Below are positions 29,811 through 39,600 of a DNA stretch of 64,000 bases, one piece after another. The notes beneath the pieces are model-generated. The model saw only the letters and a program-made list of their open reading frames with translations. It searched no databases and was not told the origin of the DNA. Position 1 is the stretch's first letter; each line of letters starts with the position of its first letter. The DNA is from Cognatilysobacter bugurensis. GTDB taxonomy: Bacteria; Pseudomonadota; Gammaproteobacteria; Xanthomonadales; Xanthomonadaceae. Position numbers and translations under genes: made by a program. Where the stretch lies: NCBI RefSeq assembly GCF_014652095.1, contig NZ_BMYD01000001.1:473466-537465 (forward strand), read 5' to 3'.

Positions 29811-30785
29811 ATGAGTACCGACTGGACGCCGAGCGCGATGTTCGACGCGCTTCGATTGCGCGCGCGCCTCAACGCAGTCATTCGCGCATTTTTTGAACGG
29901 CGCGGCGTCATCGAGGTCGAGACGCCGGTGATGTCGCTCGCCGGCAACACAGAGCCGAACATCGCGTCGTTCCACGTTGAGTTCGGTGGCCGCACCGACG
30001 GTGCATCCCGTACGCGCTGGCTGCGGACGTCGCCCGAGTACCCGCTCAAGCGCCTCGTGGCAGCCGGTTTTGGCGACTGCTACGAGCTTGGCCGCGTCTT
30101 CCGCGACGGCGAGGCGGGCGGGCGGCACAACCCCGAGTTCACCATGCTCGAGTGGTACCGCGTTGGCTGGAACCACTTAGAACTGGTCGAAGAGGTGGCG
30201 GCGCTCGTGGGCGAAGCCCTCGCGCTTGTGGATCGCCGCGTGGCGCTGGACATCGTCGATTACCGAACGCTCTATCGCACGCAAATCGGGGTGGACCCGA
30301 TGAGTGCGAGCGTGGTCGAGTTGCAGCGGGCCCTCGGCGATGTGCACATCGACCCGGACGGGCTCACGCGCGATGACTGGCTCGATCTGCTGATGACGCA
30401 TCGTCTGCAACCGACATTCGGCGTCGATCAGCTGCTCGCGATCGTCGATTACCCGGCGACCCAGTGCGCGCTCGCCCGCGTACGCGACGGTGATCCGCCT
30501 GTCGCAGAGCGCTTCGAGCTCTACCTCGGTCCGCTCGAGATCGCGAACGGCTACCACGAGCTCGCCGACGGCGCCGAACAGTCCGAGCGGTTCGAGCGCG
30601 ACACACGCGTCCGGCGCGCACGGGCTGCGGTCGAGCCGCCGATCGACACACGCCTGATCGCGGCGCTCGATCATGGGCTGCCCGATTGCGCCGGCGTTGC
30701 CGTAGGCGTCGACCGCCTGCTCATGGCGATGCTCGGTACGGACCGGATTGCCGACGTGCTCGCGTTCGATTTCGCGCGCGCCTGA
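29811..30785 (+). CDS. epmA: Elongation factor P--(R)-beta-lysine ligase EpmA (GenX/PoxA)
   Basis: The 324-residue product is a class II lysyl-tRNA synthetase catalytic domain without the anticodon-binding domain: motif 1 [17 protein letters not shown], motif 2 region [15 protein letters not shown] with [11 protein letters not shown], and motif 3 [15 protein letters not shown]. EpmA attaches beta-lysine to a conserved lysine of EF-P, which relieves ribosome stalling at proline runs. Its partner EpmB is not in the window. Length is as expected (E. coli 325). The start [14 protein letters not shown] at 29811 was preferred over upstream codons. Confidence 0.94.
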   Translation: MSTDWTPSAMFDALRLRARLNAVIRAFFERRGVIEVETPVMSLAGNTEPNIASFHVEFGGRTDGASRTRWLRTSPEYPLKRLVAAGFGDCYELGRVFRDGEAGGRHNPEFTMLEWYRVGWNHLELVEEVAALVGEALALVDRRVALDIVDYRTLYRTQIGVDPMSASVVELQRALGDVHIDPDGLTRDDWLDLLMTHRLQPTFGVDQLLAIVDYPATQCALARVRDGDPPVAERFELYLGPLEIANGYHELADGAEQSERFERDTRVRRARAAVEPPIDTRLIAALDHGLPDCAGVAVGVDRLLMAMLGTDRIADVLAFDFARA

Positions 30786-30840
30786 GGACGCGCGTTGCGC
30801 CTGCGCAGGGCCCCGCGTCGCGCGCGGATACAATTGCGCA

Positions 30841-31893
30841 ATGAGCGACCTCGACTTCGACCGTTACGACCGCATCCGCCCGATCCGCTGGACCGGAGAC
30901 GCCCTCGAACTGCTGGACCAGCGCAAGCTGCCGTTCGAGGTCACCTACGTGCGCTGCGAGACGAGCGACGCCGTGGCCGAGGCGATTGCCGCGCTCACGG
31001 TGCGCGGTGCGCCTGCGATCGGCATCGCGGCCGCATGGGGCGTCGTGCTCGCCGCGAGCACCGTCGACGCCGCTGACGGCGCCTCGGCTGCGCAGGCGCT
31101 CGAGCCCCCGATCGATCGCTTGAATGCGTCGCGGCCGACGGCGGTGAACCTGGCCTGGGCGCTCGCACGCATGCGCCGCGTGCTCGGCGAAGCCGGCGCC
31201 GATTGGCGCGAGGTCATCGCGCGCGAGGCCGAGGCGATTTCGACCGAGGATCTCGCCGCGAACCGCCGCATGGGTGCACTCGGCGCTGCCCTCATCGAGC
31301 CCGGCAGCGGCGTTCTCACCCACTGCAACACGGGCTCGCTCGCGACGGCGGGCTTCGGGACCGCGCTCGGCGTGATCCGCGCAGGCGTCGCACAGGGGCG
31401 CATCGAACAGGTGTTTGCCGGCGAGACGCGGCCGTGGCTGCAGGGCTCCCGATTGACCGTGTGGGAGCTCGAGCAGGACGGCATCGCGCCGACGCTGATT
31501 GCCGATGCCGCCGCCTCGCACCTGATGAAGTCGAACAAGGTGCAGTGGGTCATCGTCGGCGCGGATCGCATCTGTGCCAACGGCGACACCGCGAACAAGA
31601 TCGGCACTTACCAGCTTGCGATCGCGGCCCGGCACCACGGCGTCAAGTTCATGGTGGCGGCGCCGTCGTCGACGGTCGACATGGCCACACCGTCGGGCGA
31701 TGCGATCCACATCGAGGAGCGCGACCCGGGCGAGCTGTTCGGGGTCGGTGGCGTGCGCACGGCAGCCGAGCGCGTGAGCGCGTGGAACCCAGTGTTCGAC
31801 GTCACGCCGCACACGCTCATCGACGCGATCGTGACCGAGCGCGGCGTGATCGAGCGCCCGGACGAAACCGCGATGCGCGCAGCGTTCTCCTGA
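30841..31893 (+). CDS. mtnA: Methylthioribose-1-phosphate isomerase MtnA
   Basis: The 350-residue enzyme isomerises 5-methylthioribose-1-phosphate to the ribulose form in methionine salvage. Catalytic Cys162 lies in [18 protein letters not shown] and Asp241 in [13 protein letters not shown]; the [13 protein letters not shown] loop is also conserved. A TACAAT box at 30829-30834 lies so close to the ATG that transcription would start at or near the start codon, suggesting a leaderless mRNA. Its neighbour gyrA is typical for Xanthomonadaceae. Other salvage genes (mtnB-D) are not in the window. Confidence 0.93.
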   Translation: MSDLDFDRYDRIRPIRWTGDALELLDQRKLPFEVTYVRCETSDAVAEAIAALTVRGAPAIGIAAAWGVVLAASTVDAADGASAAQALEPPIDRLNASRPTAVNLAWALARMRRVLGEAGADWREVIAREAEAISTEDLAANRRMGALGAALIEPGSGVLTHCNTGSLATAGFGTALGVIRAGVAQGRIEQVFAGETRPWLQGSRLTVWELEQDGIAPTLIADAAASHLMKSNKVQWVIVGADRICANGDTANKIGTYQLAIAARHHGVKFMVAAPSSTVDMATPSGDAIHIEERDPGELFGVGGVRTAAERVSAWNPVFDVTPHTLIDAIVTERGVIERPDETAMRAAFS

Positions 31894-32265
31894 CCGGAGG
31901 GTCTGCGTTGCACGTGGGAAAGCGCGCAGTGCTTCGTGGTGCGTGAGGCTGCGCAGCACGGGGCTCGCAGCGGCGCGGCAGGCTGAATCGGACGCACGGC
32001 CGCAGGCCGTGAGACCTGCCGGCGCGGCCACCAGGGCTGCCGTGAAACCCCACATTCAGGCCGGATGCCCAACGCGTCCCGAACGCTCCGGTCAGACGCT
32101 GCTAAGTGCTTGTCCCCGTTAGAGGTTTTAGCTGGCTCGGGGCGCCCGTTCGTGCTAATGTTTCACGTCTTTTGGACGCCTGTCGGCCCGTGTCCGGTTC
32201 GGTGCATTCAGCACCCCGCGCGGGACTGACGAGGACGTCTATCCACTGCCCCAGACGGAATCCCG
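31894..32265. other. gyrA upstream region
   Basis: No gene is visible in this 372-bp stretch. A possible extended -10 promoter, TGC plus TAATGT at 32153-32161, lies about 105 bp before the gyrA start, with a poor -35 match. GCACGGCCGCAGGCCGTGAG-type inverted sequence near 32014-32032 could form a hairpin ending the mtnA transcript. Confidence 0.35.
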
Positions 32266-34950
32266 ATGGCCGAACTCGCCCGCGAAATCATCCCCGTCAA
32301 TCTCGAAGACGAGATGCGCCGCAGTTACCTCGATTACGCGATGAGCGTGATCGTGGGACGCGCCCTGCCGGACGTCCGCGATGGCCTCAAGCCGGTGCAT
32401 CGCCGCGTGCTGTTCGCGATGCACGAGCTCGGCGCGCACAGCAACAAGCCGTACTACAAGTCCGCGCGAATCGTGGGCGACGTGATCGGCAAGTACCACC
32501 CGCACGGCGACACGGCGGTGTACGACACGCTGGTGCGCATGGCGCAGCCGTTCTCGTTGCGCTACATGCTTGTCGACGGGCAGGGCAACTTCGGCTCGAT
32601 CGACGGTGACTCCGCCGCGGCCATGCGTTACACCGAGGCGCGCATGTCGCGCCTCGCGCACGAGCTGATGGCGGACATCGACAAGGACACCGTTAATTTC
32701 CAGCCGAACTACGACGAAAAGGAGCTCGAGCCGTCGGTGATGCCGACGCGCGTGCCGAACCTGCTCGTCAATGGCTCGGCCGGCATCGCGGTCGGCATGG
32801 CGACGAACATTCCGCCGCACAACCTCTCGGAAGTCGTCGACGCGACGATCGCGTTGATCGACCAGCCCGAGCTCGATGTCGAAGGGCTCATGGAGTACAT
32901 CCCGGGCCCGGATTTCCCGACCGCGGGCATCATCAACGGCACGGTCGGCATCCAGGCCGCGTACCGCACCGGCCGCGGCCGCGTGCGCATGCGCGCGCGC
33001 GCCGAGGTCGAGGTGGCGGACAACGGCCGCGAAGCGGTCGTCGTCACGGAGATCCCGTACCAGGTCAACAAGGCGCGGCTGATCGAGAAGATCGCCGAGC
33101 TCGTCAAGGAAAAGAAGCTCGAGGGCATCTCGGAGCTGCGCGACGAGTCCGACAAGGACGGCATGCGCATCTACATCGAGGTCAAGCGCGGCGAGTCGGC
33201 CGAAGTGGTGCTCAACAACCTCTATCAGCAGACGCAGATGGAGTCGGTGTTCGGCATCAACATGGTGGCGCTCGTCGACGGCCGCCCGCAGCTGCTGAAC
33301 CTCAAGCAGATCCTCGAAGCGTTCGTGCGTCACCGCCGCGAAGTGGTGACGCGCCGCACGATCTTCGAGCTGCGCAAGGCCCGTGCGCGCGCGCACATCT
33401 TGGAAGGCCTGACGGTCGCGCTCGCGAACATCGACGAGATGATCGACCTGATCAAGACCTCGGATAACCCGCAGGTCGCGAAGGAGCGCATGCTCGCGCG
33501 GCTGTGGACCCCGGGGCTCGTCGGTTCGCTGCTGGCCGCGGCCGGCAGCGAAGCCTCGCGTCCGGAAGATCTTCCGCGCGGCGTGGGCCTCGTCGACGGG
33601 GGCTACCAGCTGACCGAGACGCAGGCGCAACAGATTCTCGAGATGCGCCTGCACCGCCTGACGGGTCTGGAGCAGGAAAAGCTCACCGAGGAGTACCGCC
33701 TGCTGCTGGAGACGATCCGCGGCCTGATCGAGATTCTCGAAAACCCGGAAGTGCTGCTCGAGGTGATCCGCACCGAGCTGCGCAACCTCAAGGAAGAGTT
33801 CGGCGACGCGCGCCGCAGCGAGATCCGCGAAAGCGAGGAAGACCTCGACATTCTCGATCTGATCGCGCCCGAGGACGTGGTGGTCACGCTGTCGCACGCG
33901 GGCTATGCGAAGCGCCAGCCAGTCAGCACCTATCGCGCGCAGAAGCGCGGCGGGCGCGGGCGCAGTGCAGCAGCGACGAAGGAAGAGGATTTCATCGACC
34001 AGCTGTGGCTCGTCAACACGCACGACACGCTGCTGACGTTCACGAGCGCAGGCCGCGTGTTCTGGCTGCCGGTGCACCAGTTGCCCGATGCGGGCCCGAA
34101 CGCGCGCGGTCGCCCGATCATCAACTGGATCCCGCTCGAAGCCGGGGAGCAGGTGCAGGCCGTGTTGCCGGTGCGCGAGTACCGCGAGGACTGCTACGTG
34201 TTCTTTACGACGCGCTGCGGCACGGTCAAGAAGACGCCTCTCACCGAGTTCGCGTTCCGTCTGCAGCGCGGCAAGATCGCGATCAGCCTGGACGAGGGCG
34301 ACGCGCTCATCGGCGTCGCGCTCACGAACGGCAAGCACGACGTGATGCTGTTCGCGAGCAACGGCAAGGCCGTGCGCTTTGCCGAAAGCGAAGTGCGCTC
34401 GATGGGCCGCACCGCGACGGGCGTGCGCGGCATGCGCCTGCTCGACGATGAAAGCGGCGACGGCGCGCGCGTGGTCAGCATGGTCGTCATCGAAGGCGAT
34501 GGCGACATCCTCACGGCGACCGAGCGCGGCTACGGTAAGCGCACGCCGGTCGAGGACTATCCGCGTCGTGGCCGCGGCACGCAGGGCGTACTTGCGATCA
34601 AGACCAGCGATCGCAACGGCGAGCTCGTCGGCGCCGTACAGCTCAGCGACCACCACGAGGTGCTGCTGATCTCCGACGGCGGCACGCTGGTGCGGACGCG
34701 CGCGAACGAGATCGCGCAGGTTGGCCGCAATACGCAAGGCGTCACGCTCATGCGGCTCGCGAAGGACGAGAAGCTGCAGGCGGTCGAGCGGCTCGACGCG
34801 TCACTCGATGAGCCGGACGCGGAGGTGTCCGACGAATCGGGTACGGGGGAGGCGGCGCTGGCAGTGGAGGCCGCAGTCGTCGAGGTGCTTGATGCGTCCG
34901 CGGATGTGGTCCAAGACGACCGCGCGGCGGGCGACGATACGCTGGCCTGA
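32266..34950 (+). CDS. gyrA: DNA gyrase subunit A
   Basis: The 894-residue product has the winged-helix/breakage-reunion domain with catalytic Tyr122 in MRYTEARMS, the coiled-coil DNA gate and the C-terminal beta-pinwheel, with the GyrA box at [10 protein letters not shown]. The quinolone-determining loop reads [10 protein letters not shown]: Thr83 (E. coli Ser83) and Asp87. Thr at 83 is the normal residue in several bacteria, so it does not prove resistance. The pinwheel is followed by a ~50-residue acidic, Val/Ala-rich tail, of the kind that modulates wrapping in E. coli. With GyrB it introduces negative supercoils. Confidence 0.97.
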   Translation: MAELAREIIPVNLEDEMRRSYLDYAMSVIVGRALPDVRDGLKPVHRRVLFAMHELGAHSNKPYYKSARIVGDVIGKYHPHGDTAVYDTLVRMAQPFSLRYMLVDGQGNFGSIDGDSAAAMRYTEARMSRLAHELMADIDKDTVNFQPNYDEKELEPSVMPTRVPNLLVNGSAGIAVGMATNIPPHNLSEVVDATIALIDQPELDVEGLMEYIPGPDFPTAGIINGTVGIQAAYRTGRGRVRMRARAEVEVADNGREAVVVTEIPYQVNKARLIEKIAELVKEKKLEGISELRDESDKDGMRIYIEVKRGESAEVVLNNLYQQTQMESVFGINMVALVDGRPQLLNLKQILEAFVRHRREVVTRRTIFELRKARARAHILEGLTVALANIDEMIDLIKTSDNPQVAKERMLARLWTPGLVGSLLAAAGSEASRPEDLPRGVGLVDGGYQLTETQAQQILEMRLHRLTGLEQEKLTEEYRLLLETIRGLIEILENPEVLLEVIRTELRNLKEEFGDARRSEIRESEEDLDILDLIAPEDVVVTLSHAGYAKRQPVSTYRAQKRGGRGRSAAATKEEDFIDQLWLVNTHDTLLTFTSAGRVFWLPVHQLPDAGPNARGRPIINWIPLEAGEQVQAVLPVREYREDCYVFFTTRCGTVKKTPLTEFAFRLQRGKIAISLDEGDALIGVALTNGKHDVMLFASNGKAVRFAESEVRSMGRTATGVRGMRLLDDESGDGARVVSMVVIEGDGDILTATERGYGKRTPVEDYPRRGRGTQGVLAIKTSDRNGELVGAVQLSDHHEVLLISDGGTLVRTRANEIAQVGRNTQGVTLMRLAKDEKLQAVERLDASLDEPDAEVSDESGTGEAALAVEAAVVEVLDASADVVQDDRAAGDDTLA

Positions 34951-34973
34951 CGAGTCTCCTCTGCCGTCAAACG

Positions 34974-34999
34974 CAAACGCCGCCCGAGGGCGGCGTTTG
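34974..34999 (+). terminator. Terminator hairpin after gyrA
   Basis: A perfect 12-bp stem (CAAACGCCGCCC with GGGCGGCGTTTG) closes a 2-nt apex 24 bp past the gyrA stop and is followed by TGTTT. It can also serve the convergent peroxiredoxin gene. Confidence 0.7.
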
Positions 35000-35057
35000 T
35001 GTTTCCGGACCCACGTACCAGGACGAGCGTCCCCTGGGGCGTGCCACGCCAGCGGGT

Positions 35058-35537
35058 CTAGTCGAGTTGGCTCAGCATGTGTTCCGCGGACGAGACGCGG
35101 TACTCGCCGGGCGCCTCGATCTCGAGCCGCTTGACGACGCCGTGATCGACGAGCATCGCGAAACGCCGCGAACGCGTGCCCATGCCGTAGGCGCTTGCGT
35201 CAGTGTCCAGCCCGAGCGCGCGCGTGAACTCGGCGTTGCCGTCAGCGAGCATCATGAGCTCGGCGGGTGCGTCGACGCTCTTCGCCCACGCCTGCATCAC
35301 GAACGGGTCATTGACCGACATGCAGGCAACGTCCACGCCGCGCTCGCGGAACTTCGCGAGATTCGCGACGTAGCCCGGAAGGTGACGCTCCGAGCACGTG
35401 GGCGTAAATGCGCCCGGGACGCCGAACAGCAGAACGCGGCGGTCCTCGAACAGCGTGCGCGTATTGAGGTTCTCCACGCCTTCGCCAATGCGCTGGACGG
35501 TCACTTCAGGGATGCGGTTTCCAGTCTCGATCGTCAT
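35058..35537 (-). CDS. Peroxiredoxin, Prx5 family
   Basis: The 159-residue product reduces hydroperoxides through the peroxidatic Cys48 in PGAFTPTCSERHLPGYV; a second cysteine, Cys72 in VACMSVND, may resolve it. The layout matches bacterial Prx5/AHP1-type enzymes, which take electrons from glutaredoxin/glutathione or thioredoxin. The AGGAGCC box upstream of the ATG fits the chosen start. It is divergent from hsp20 over a 144-bp gap. Confidence 0.92.
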   Translation of the reverse strand: MTIETGNRIPEVTVQRIGEGVENLNTRTLFEDRRVLLFGVPGAFTPTCSERHLPGYVANLAKFRERGVDVACMSVNDPFVMQAWAKSVDAPAELMMLADGNAEFTRALGLDTDASAYGMGTRSRRFAMLVDHGVVKRLEIEAPGEYRVSSAEHMLSQLD

Positions 35538-35601
35538 GTTGGGCTCCTTGAGGAATTTGAACGCAGTCTAAGCGAGGGCGCATTTCAGGCGGACGAGGGC
35601 G

Positions 35602-35630
35602 CTTGAGCGGCGCGCGGCCGGTCCCTACAT
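35602..35630 (+). promoter_or_regulatory. Probable sigma-32 (heat-shock) promoter of hsp20
   Basis: CTTGAG at 35602-35607 and CCCTACAT at 35623-35630, 15 bp apart, are close to the RpoH consensus (CTTGAA and CCCCATNT). Transcription would start about 45 bp before the hsp20 ATG. Confidence 0.5.
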
Positions 35631-35681
35631 CGCCCGCAGTCGCGGCTCGGCCGCATTAATCGAGACAAGGTGGAGGTCCCA

Positions 35682-36188
35682 ATGAATCTCAACCGTTTTC
35701 CGCAGCAGCACCGCTCCGGTCAGGCGCCGATGCCGGAGGAGTTCAAGCAGCTGTTCGAGCGGTTCTTCCAGATGAACGAGGGCGGGGATGAGTCGTCGGT
35801 GGTGACCAGCCAGTGGGCGCCGCGCGTCGACGTACGCGAGGACGCGAACCGCTTCGTGATCCTGGCCGACCTGCCGGGCATCGACCCCGCCGAGGTCGAG
35901 ATCTGGATGGACAAAGGCATCTTGTCGATCAAGGGCGAGCGCAAGAGTGAAGTCACCGAGCAGAACGAGCGCTATTCGCGCATCGAGCGTCGGTACGGCA
36001 GCTTCCATCGCCGCTTCGCGCTGCCCGACAGCGCTGATCCCGAAGGCGTTACTGCGGACGGCCGACACGGCGTGCTTGAAATCAGCATTCCCAAGCGCCC
36101 CGAGACGACGCCGCGGCGCATCCACGTGGGCGGTGCCGGCCAGCGGGACGGGAATGGCGGCGGCGACGGACAGTCGACCCGGCAGTAA
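35682..36188 (+). CDS. Small heat-shock protein, Hsp20/alpha-crystallin family
   Basis: The 168-residue holdase has an N-terminal arm, the alpha-crystallin domain (about 48-140; PRVDVREDANRFVILADLPG, GILSIKGERK, FHRRFALPDS) and a C-terminal anchor with LEISIPKR, close to the IXI motif. A Gly/Gln-rich tail ends the protein. It binds unfolding proteins in an ATP-independent way. The start at 35682 was chosen because GGAGGT sits 5 bp upstream. A likely sigma-32 promoter and the following dnaJ-like gene suggest a heat-stress unit. Confidence 0.93.
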   Translation: MNLNRFPQQHRSGQAPMPEEFKQLFERFFQMNEGGDESSVVTSQWAPRVDVREDANRFVILADLPGIDPAEVEIWMDKGILSIKGERKSEVTEQNERYSRIERRYGSFHRRFALPDSADPEGVTADGRHGVLEISIPKRPETTPRRIHVGGAGQRDGNGGGDGQSTRQ

Positions 36189-36252
36189 GACCACGTCATC
36201 GGGCGGTCATCGCGCGGCGTAGACCGTCGGTCACGGTCGAGCCGTCTACACT

Positions 36253-36289
36253 ACGGCCCGCGAGCGTCGCTTGCGGGCCGTTGTTTTTT
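36253..36289 (+). terminator. Rho-independent terminator after hsp20
   Basis: ACGGCCCGC pairs with GCGGGCCGT, extended inside by AGCG/CGCT, and is followed by TTGTTTTTT. It lies 64 bp past the hsp20 stop and 35 bp before the DnaJ-like gene. Confidence 0.8.
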
Positions 36290-36324
36290 CGCGATGCGGT
36301 ACCGACTGATCACGAAGGATCACG

Positions 36325-37227
36325 ATGCAGTTCAAGGATTACTACGAAATTCTCGGCGTGGAGCCGGGTGCGGGCGAAGCCGAAATCAAAAGCGCGTACC
36401 GGCGCCTGGCACGCAAGTACCACCCCGACGTCAGCAAGGAAGCGGGCGCCGAAGACAAGTTCAAGGCCGTCAACGAAGCGTACGAAGCGCTGCGTGATCC
36501 GCAGAAGCGCGCCGCGTACGACCAGTTGCGTTCGCGCGGCTATCGGCCGGGCGACGACGTGCGGCCGCCGCCGGGTGGGTTTGGTGGCGGCCAGTACGGC
36601 GGGCCGGATTTCGACGAGATCTTCGCCGGCGGAGGCGCTGCGGGCGGCTTCAGTGACTTTTTCGAGAGCCTGTTCGGTCAAGGGCGCCGTGCCGGGGGCG
36701 GGTTCTCCGGGCGGCCGGGCGTCGGCGCGACCCCGCGCGGCGACACGCGCGCGAAGCTCGCCGTGCCGCTGGAGGCCGTCTATGCCGGATCGAGCGTGCG
36801 GATCAACGTCAACGGCCGCACTCTCGACGTGCGCGTGCCAAAGGGCGTCCGACCGGGGCAGGTAATCCGGCTCGTAGGGCAGGGCGAGCGCGGCGATCTG
36901 ATGCTCGAGGTCGAATACGCGGCGCATCCGCAGTTCGAGGTCGACGGCCGCAACGTGATCCATCAGCTCGCCGTGGCTCCGTGGGAGGCGGCTCTCGGCG
37001 CGACCGTGAGCGTGCCGACCCTGGGCGGCTCCGTCGAACTCAAGATCCCGCCGAAGTCCGAGGCGGGCCGCAAGCTGCGCCTGCGTGGTCGCGGGCTGCC
37101 CGGCGACGCGCCCGGCGATCAGATCGTTGAACTTGAGGTGCTCGCGCCGCCGCCGCAGTCGGCCGCTCAGTCTGATGCGTACGAGGCCCTGCGGTCCGCA
37201 TTCGGAGGCGACTGGCGCCGGGCCTGA
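36325..37227 (+). CDS. DnaJ-like co-chaperone, CbpA family
   Basis: The 300-residue product has a J domain (residues 4-70; YRRLARKYHPDVS with the HPD motif at about 33-35), a Gly/Phe-rich linker (75-135) and two DnaJ C-terminal substrate-binding domains. It lacks the four CXXCXGXG zinc motifs of DnaJ, which fits CbpA. It stimulates DnaK ATPase and, in E. coli, CbpA also binds curved DNA. It follows hsp20 but a strong terminator lies between, so it probably has its own promoter. Confidence 0.92.
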   Translation: MQFKDYYEILGVEPGAGEAEIKSAYRRLARKYHPDVSKEAGAEDKFKAVNEAYEALRDPQKRAAYDQLRSRGYRPGDDVRPPPGGFGGGQYGGPDFDEIFAGGGAAGGFSDFFESLFGQGRRAGGGFSGRPGVGATPRGDTRAKLAVPLEAVYAGSSVRINVNGRTLDVRVPKGVRPGQVIRLVGQGERGDLMLEVEYAAHPQFEVDGRNVIHQLAVAPWEAALGATVSVPTLGGSVELKIPPKSEAGRKLRLRGRGLPGDAPGDQIVELEVLAPPPQSAAQSDAYEALRSAFGGDWRRA

Positions 37228-37296
37228 GCGTGCCGCGGTGGGCGTCCAGCGGGGGATGGGGTGCCCTTGGCGTCACGCTGGCGGGACGCTGACAAT

Positions 37297-37324
37297 AAAA
37301 AAGGAAGCGGCACGCCGCTTCCTT
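37297..37324 (-). terminator. Terminator hairpin downstream of the receiver gene
   Basis: AAGGAAGCGG pairs with CCGCTTCCTT around a 4-nt loop. The adjoining run of A residues reads as U6 on the minus strand, so it serves the response regulator at 37355. Confidence 0.8.
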
Positions 37325-37354
37325 CGTGTCGAGCGACAACGAACGCGCCGTACT

Positions 37355-37720
37355 TCAGCCGGGCAGCAGCTCGTTGATGACATTCGCCAGCGCGCTCTCG
37401 TCGAACGGCTTGGTGATGTACGCCTTCGCGCCCTGGCGCATGCCCCACATGCGGTCGGTCTCCTGGTCCTTGGTCGTCACGAGCACGATCGGGATGTGCT
37501 TCGTGGTCGGCTCGCGCGTGATGGAGCGCGTCGCCTGAAAGCCGTTGAGGTTCGGCATGACCACGTCCATCAGGATCAGGTCCGGCAGCTCACGCTTGGC
37601 CGCTTCGACGCCGGCGGCGCCGTCTTCCGCAGTGACTGCTTCATGGCCGAGCTTCTCGACGAGGCGGCGGATGCCCATGAGCTGCGAAGGCGAATCATCG
37701 ACGATCAGGATGCGCGCCAC
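37355..37720 (-). CDS. Single-domain response regulator, PilH-like
   Basis: The 121-residue product is a bare receiver domain with phospho-acceptor Asp52 (LILMDVVMPNLNGFQA), the acidic pair Asp8/Asp9, Thr82 and Lys104 (YITKPFDE). Sequence such as VTTKDQETDRMWGMRQGAKAYITKP closely resembles PilH of the Pil-Chp twitching-motility system. No kinase or pil gene is nearby, so pairing with Pil-Chp is inferred from similarity alone. It lacks an output domain. Confidence 0.9.
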   Translation of the reverse strand: MARILIVDDSPSQLMGIRRLVEKLGHEAVTAEDGAAGVEAAKRELPDLILMDVVMPNLNGFQATRSITREPTTKHIPIVLVTTKDQETDRMWGMRQGAKAYITKPFDESALANVINELLPG

Positions 37721-37777
37721 GGTCGGGTCCCCAGGTTGCGAAGCGGTATTGAGCGGCGATTGTAGCGGTGCCGTCGG

Positions 37778-38770
37778 TTACAAGGCGACGAGCGTGCGGC
37801 CCTTGGACCCACCGGCCAGCATTCGCGCGAACACGTCAGGCAACTCCGACAGTCCGACCTGCTGCGTGCAGATCGTGTCGAGGTGAGCGGGCTTCCAGTC
37901 GGACGCAAGACGCTGCCACACCGATTCGCGGATGTCGCGCGCCGTCCCGGCCGACGCCACCCCGAGCAACGACACGCCGCGGATGATGAATGGCATGACC
38001 GTGGCATCGAGTTCTGCGCTTGCCGCCAGCCCCGCGCTCGCGACGTTGCCGTATGGCGCGGTCTGCGCCAGCAGGCTCGCCAGCATCGGGCCGCCGACGT
38101 TGTCGAGCCCGCCGCCGAACCGCGTCGACTCCATCGGCCGCGCAGTCGCGAGTGCATCGCGCCCAAGTACCTGCTTTGCCCCCAGGCCGGTGAGGTAGTC
38201 CGCTTCGTCGGCCTTCCCGCTGATCGCGTGTACCTCGAAGCCGGCGCGCGTGAAGATGTCCACGGCCAGTGAGCCGACGCCGCCTGTGGCGCCGGTGACG
38301 GCAAGCGGACCCAGATCCGGCGTCTGCCGGTTGTCGAGCATGCGGTGCAACGCGAGGCCCGCGGTGAACCCTGCAGTGCCCAGGATCATGCTCTCGCGCA
38401 GCGACAGCCCCTGCGGCAGTGCGATTGCCCACCGCGCCTCGATGCGCGCGTACTGCGAGTAGCCGCCGTCGCGCGTTTCGCTGAGGCCGCAGCCGGTGAC
38501 GAGCACCGCATCGCCTTCGCGGTATGCGGGATCGCTGGAGGCCACCACGTGGCCCGCGACATCGATGCCGCCGACGAGCGGGAATCGACGCAGGATCTTT
38601 CCCTGGCCGGTCCCCGCAAGGGCGTCCTTGTAATTCACCGACGAGTACGCGACGCGGACGACGATCTCGCCCGGCGCCAACGCATCGATCGAAACCGGTT
38701 CGATGTCGCTCCGGTAGCCGGCGTCGTCGGAGTGGATGCGGAACGCGTCGAACGTCGAAGGCAGCGTCAT
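37778..38770 (-). CDS. Zinc-free medium-chain reductase, YhdH/AcuI family
   Basis: The 330-residue product is an NADPH-dependent quinone-oxidoreductase-type protein with the family segments SSVNYKDALAGTGQGKI and GATGGVGSLAVDI (nucleotide-binding loop) and GGGLDNVGGPML. AcuI members reduce acryloyl-CoA to propanoyl-CoA, detoxifying acrylate; YhdH is the E. coli relative. The usual catalytic zinc cysteines are absent. The start at 38770 was chosen on similarity; 38818 is also in frame but adds an unlikely Ala/Pro stretch. Confidence 0.9.
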   Translation of the reverse strand: MTLPSTFDAFRIHSDDAGYRSDIEPVSIDALAPGEIVVRVAYSSVNYKDALAGTGQGKILRRFPLVGGIDVAGHVVASSDPAYREGDAVLVTGCGLSETRDGGYSQYARIEARWAIALPQGLSLRESMILGTAGFTAGLALHRMLDNRQTPDLGPLAVTGATGGVGSLAVDIFTRAGFEVHAISGKADEADYLTGLGAKQVLGRDALATARPMESTRFGGGLDNVGGPMLASLLAQTAPYGNVASAGLAASAELDATVMPFIIRGVSLLGVASAGTARDIRESVWQRLASDWKPAHLDTICTQQVGLSELPDVFARMLAGGSKGRTLVAL

Positions 38771-38843
38771 CGTCGGTCTCGTGGCAGCAGGGGCAGGAAG
38801 GATAGCGGCGTCACGCATCGGCGATGAGCGCAGAGGGGATGCA

Positions 38844-39437
38844 TCAGCGCAGCGACGCGCGGCGCTTTTCGTCGAGCCACTTTTGCGCGTGCGCAGGCTC
38901 GTAGGCGCGCATCCACGCGAGCATCTCGTCCATGTCTTCGCCGTGCCACAGGTCCTGGCGTTGGTCCGCGTGCACGAAACGCTCGGCGACCATGCGGTCC
39001 ATCATCGCCATGAGCGGCGAGTAGAAGCCGTCGATGTCGAGGAATGCACACGGGCGGTCGCCGATGCCGAGCTGACGCCAGGTCAGCATCTCGAACATCT
39101 CGTCCATCGTGCCGAAACCGCCGGGCAGGGCGACGAACGCATCGCTGAGGTCGAACATGCGCGCCTTGCGCTCGTGCATGTTCGCGACCACGTCGAGTCG
39201 CGTGAGGCCCTTGTGCGCAACCTCCATTGTCACGAGTTGCTCAGGAATCACACCAATGACCTCGCCACCGGCGGCCAGCGCCGCGTCCGCAACGATCCCC
39301 ATGAGCCCGACATTGCCGCCCCCGTACACCACGGCGAGCCCTTCGCGCGCGAGCCGCGCGCCAAGTTCAGCGGCGCGCTCGCCGTAGATCGGGCGGTTGC
39401 CGAGGTTCGAGCCGCAGTACACGCAGACGGATTTCAT
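38844..39437 (-). CDS. LOG-family protein (TIGR00730), nucleoside 5'-monophosphate phosphoribohydrolase
   Basis: The 197-residue product has the two family motifs: GGGNVGLMG and PGGFGTMDEMFE. LOG enzymes release the base from cytokinin riboside monophosphates in plants; bacterial members cleave AMP and similar nucleotides. The role in this bacterium is unknown, and the annotation as a lysine decarboxylase common for this family is wrong. The start at 39437 gives MKSVCVYCGSNLG, a typical N-terminus. Confidence 0.9.
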   Translation of the reverse strand: MKSVCVYCGSNLGNRPIYGERAAELGARLAREGLAVVYGGGNVGLMGIVADAALAAGGEVIGVIPEQLVTMEVAHKGLTRLDVVANMHERKARMFDLSDAFVALPGGFGTMDEMFEMLTWRQLGIGDRPCAFLDIDGFYSPLMAMMDRMVAERFVHADQRQDLWHGEDMDEMLAWMRAYEPAHAQKWLDEKRRASLR

Positions 39438-39528
39438 GGGGCAGAGTCTTCTCGCAAAACGTGAAAGGGTTATAGCGGCCGCGGCATCCACGGCCGGTGC
39501 AGGCGGGGGGCAGCTGTGGAAACGACAA

Positions 39529-39547
39529 CGCCGGGCAGTGCCCGGCG
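39529..39547 (-). terminator. Hairpin after lpdA
   Basis: CGCCGGGC pairs with GCCCGGCG over a 3-nt loop 54 bp beyond the lpdA stop. There is only a short T-rich stretch, so termination may be weak. Confidence 0.45.
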
Positions 39548-39600
39548 CTGTGGTCTGGTCGAGTCCGGGGCGCCGCTCTGGCGCGCGCTCCGGAGCCGGC

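Noticed and set aside
32239..34737. 832-codon open frame antisense to gyrA
   Set aside because: Shadow of gyrA's third-position bias; no recognisable motif.
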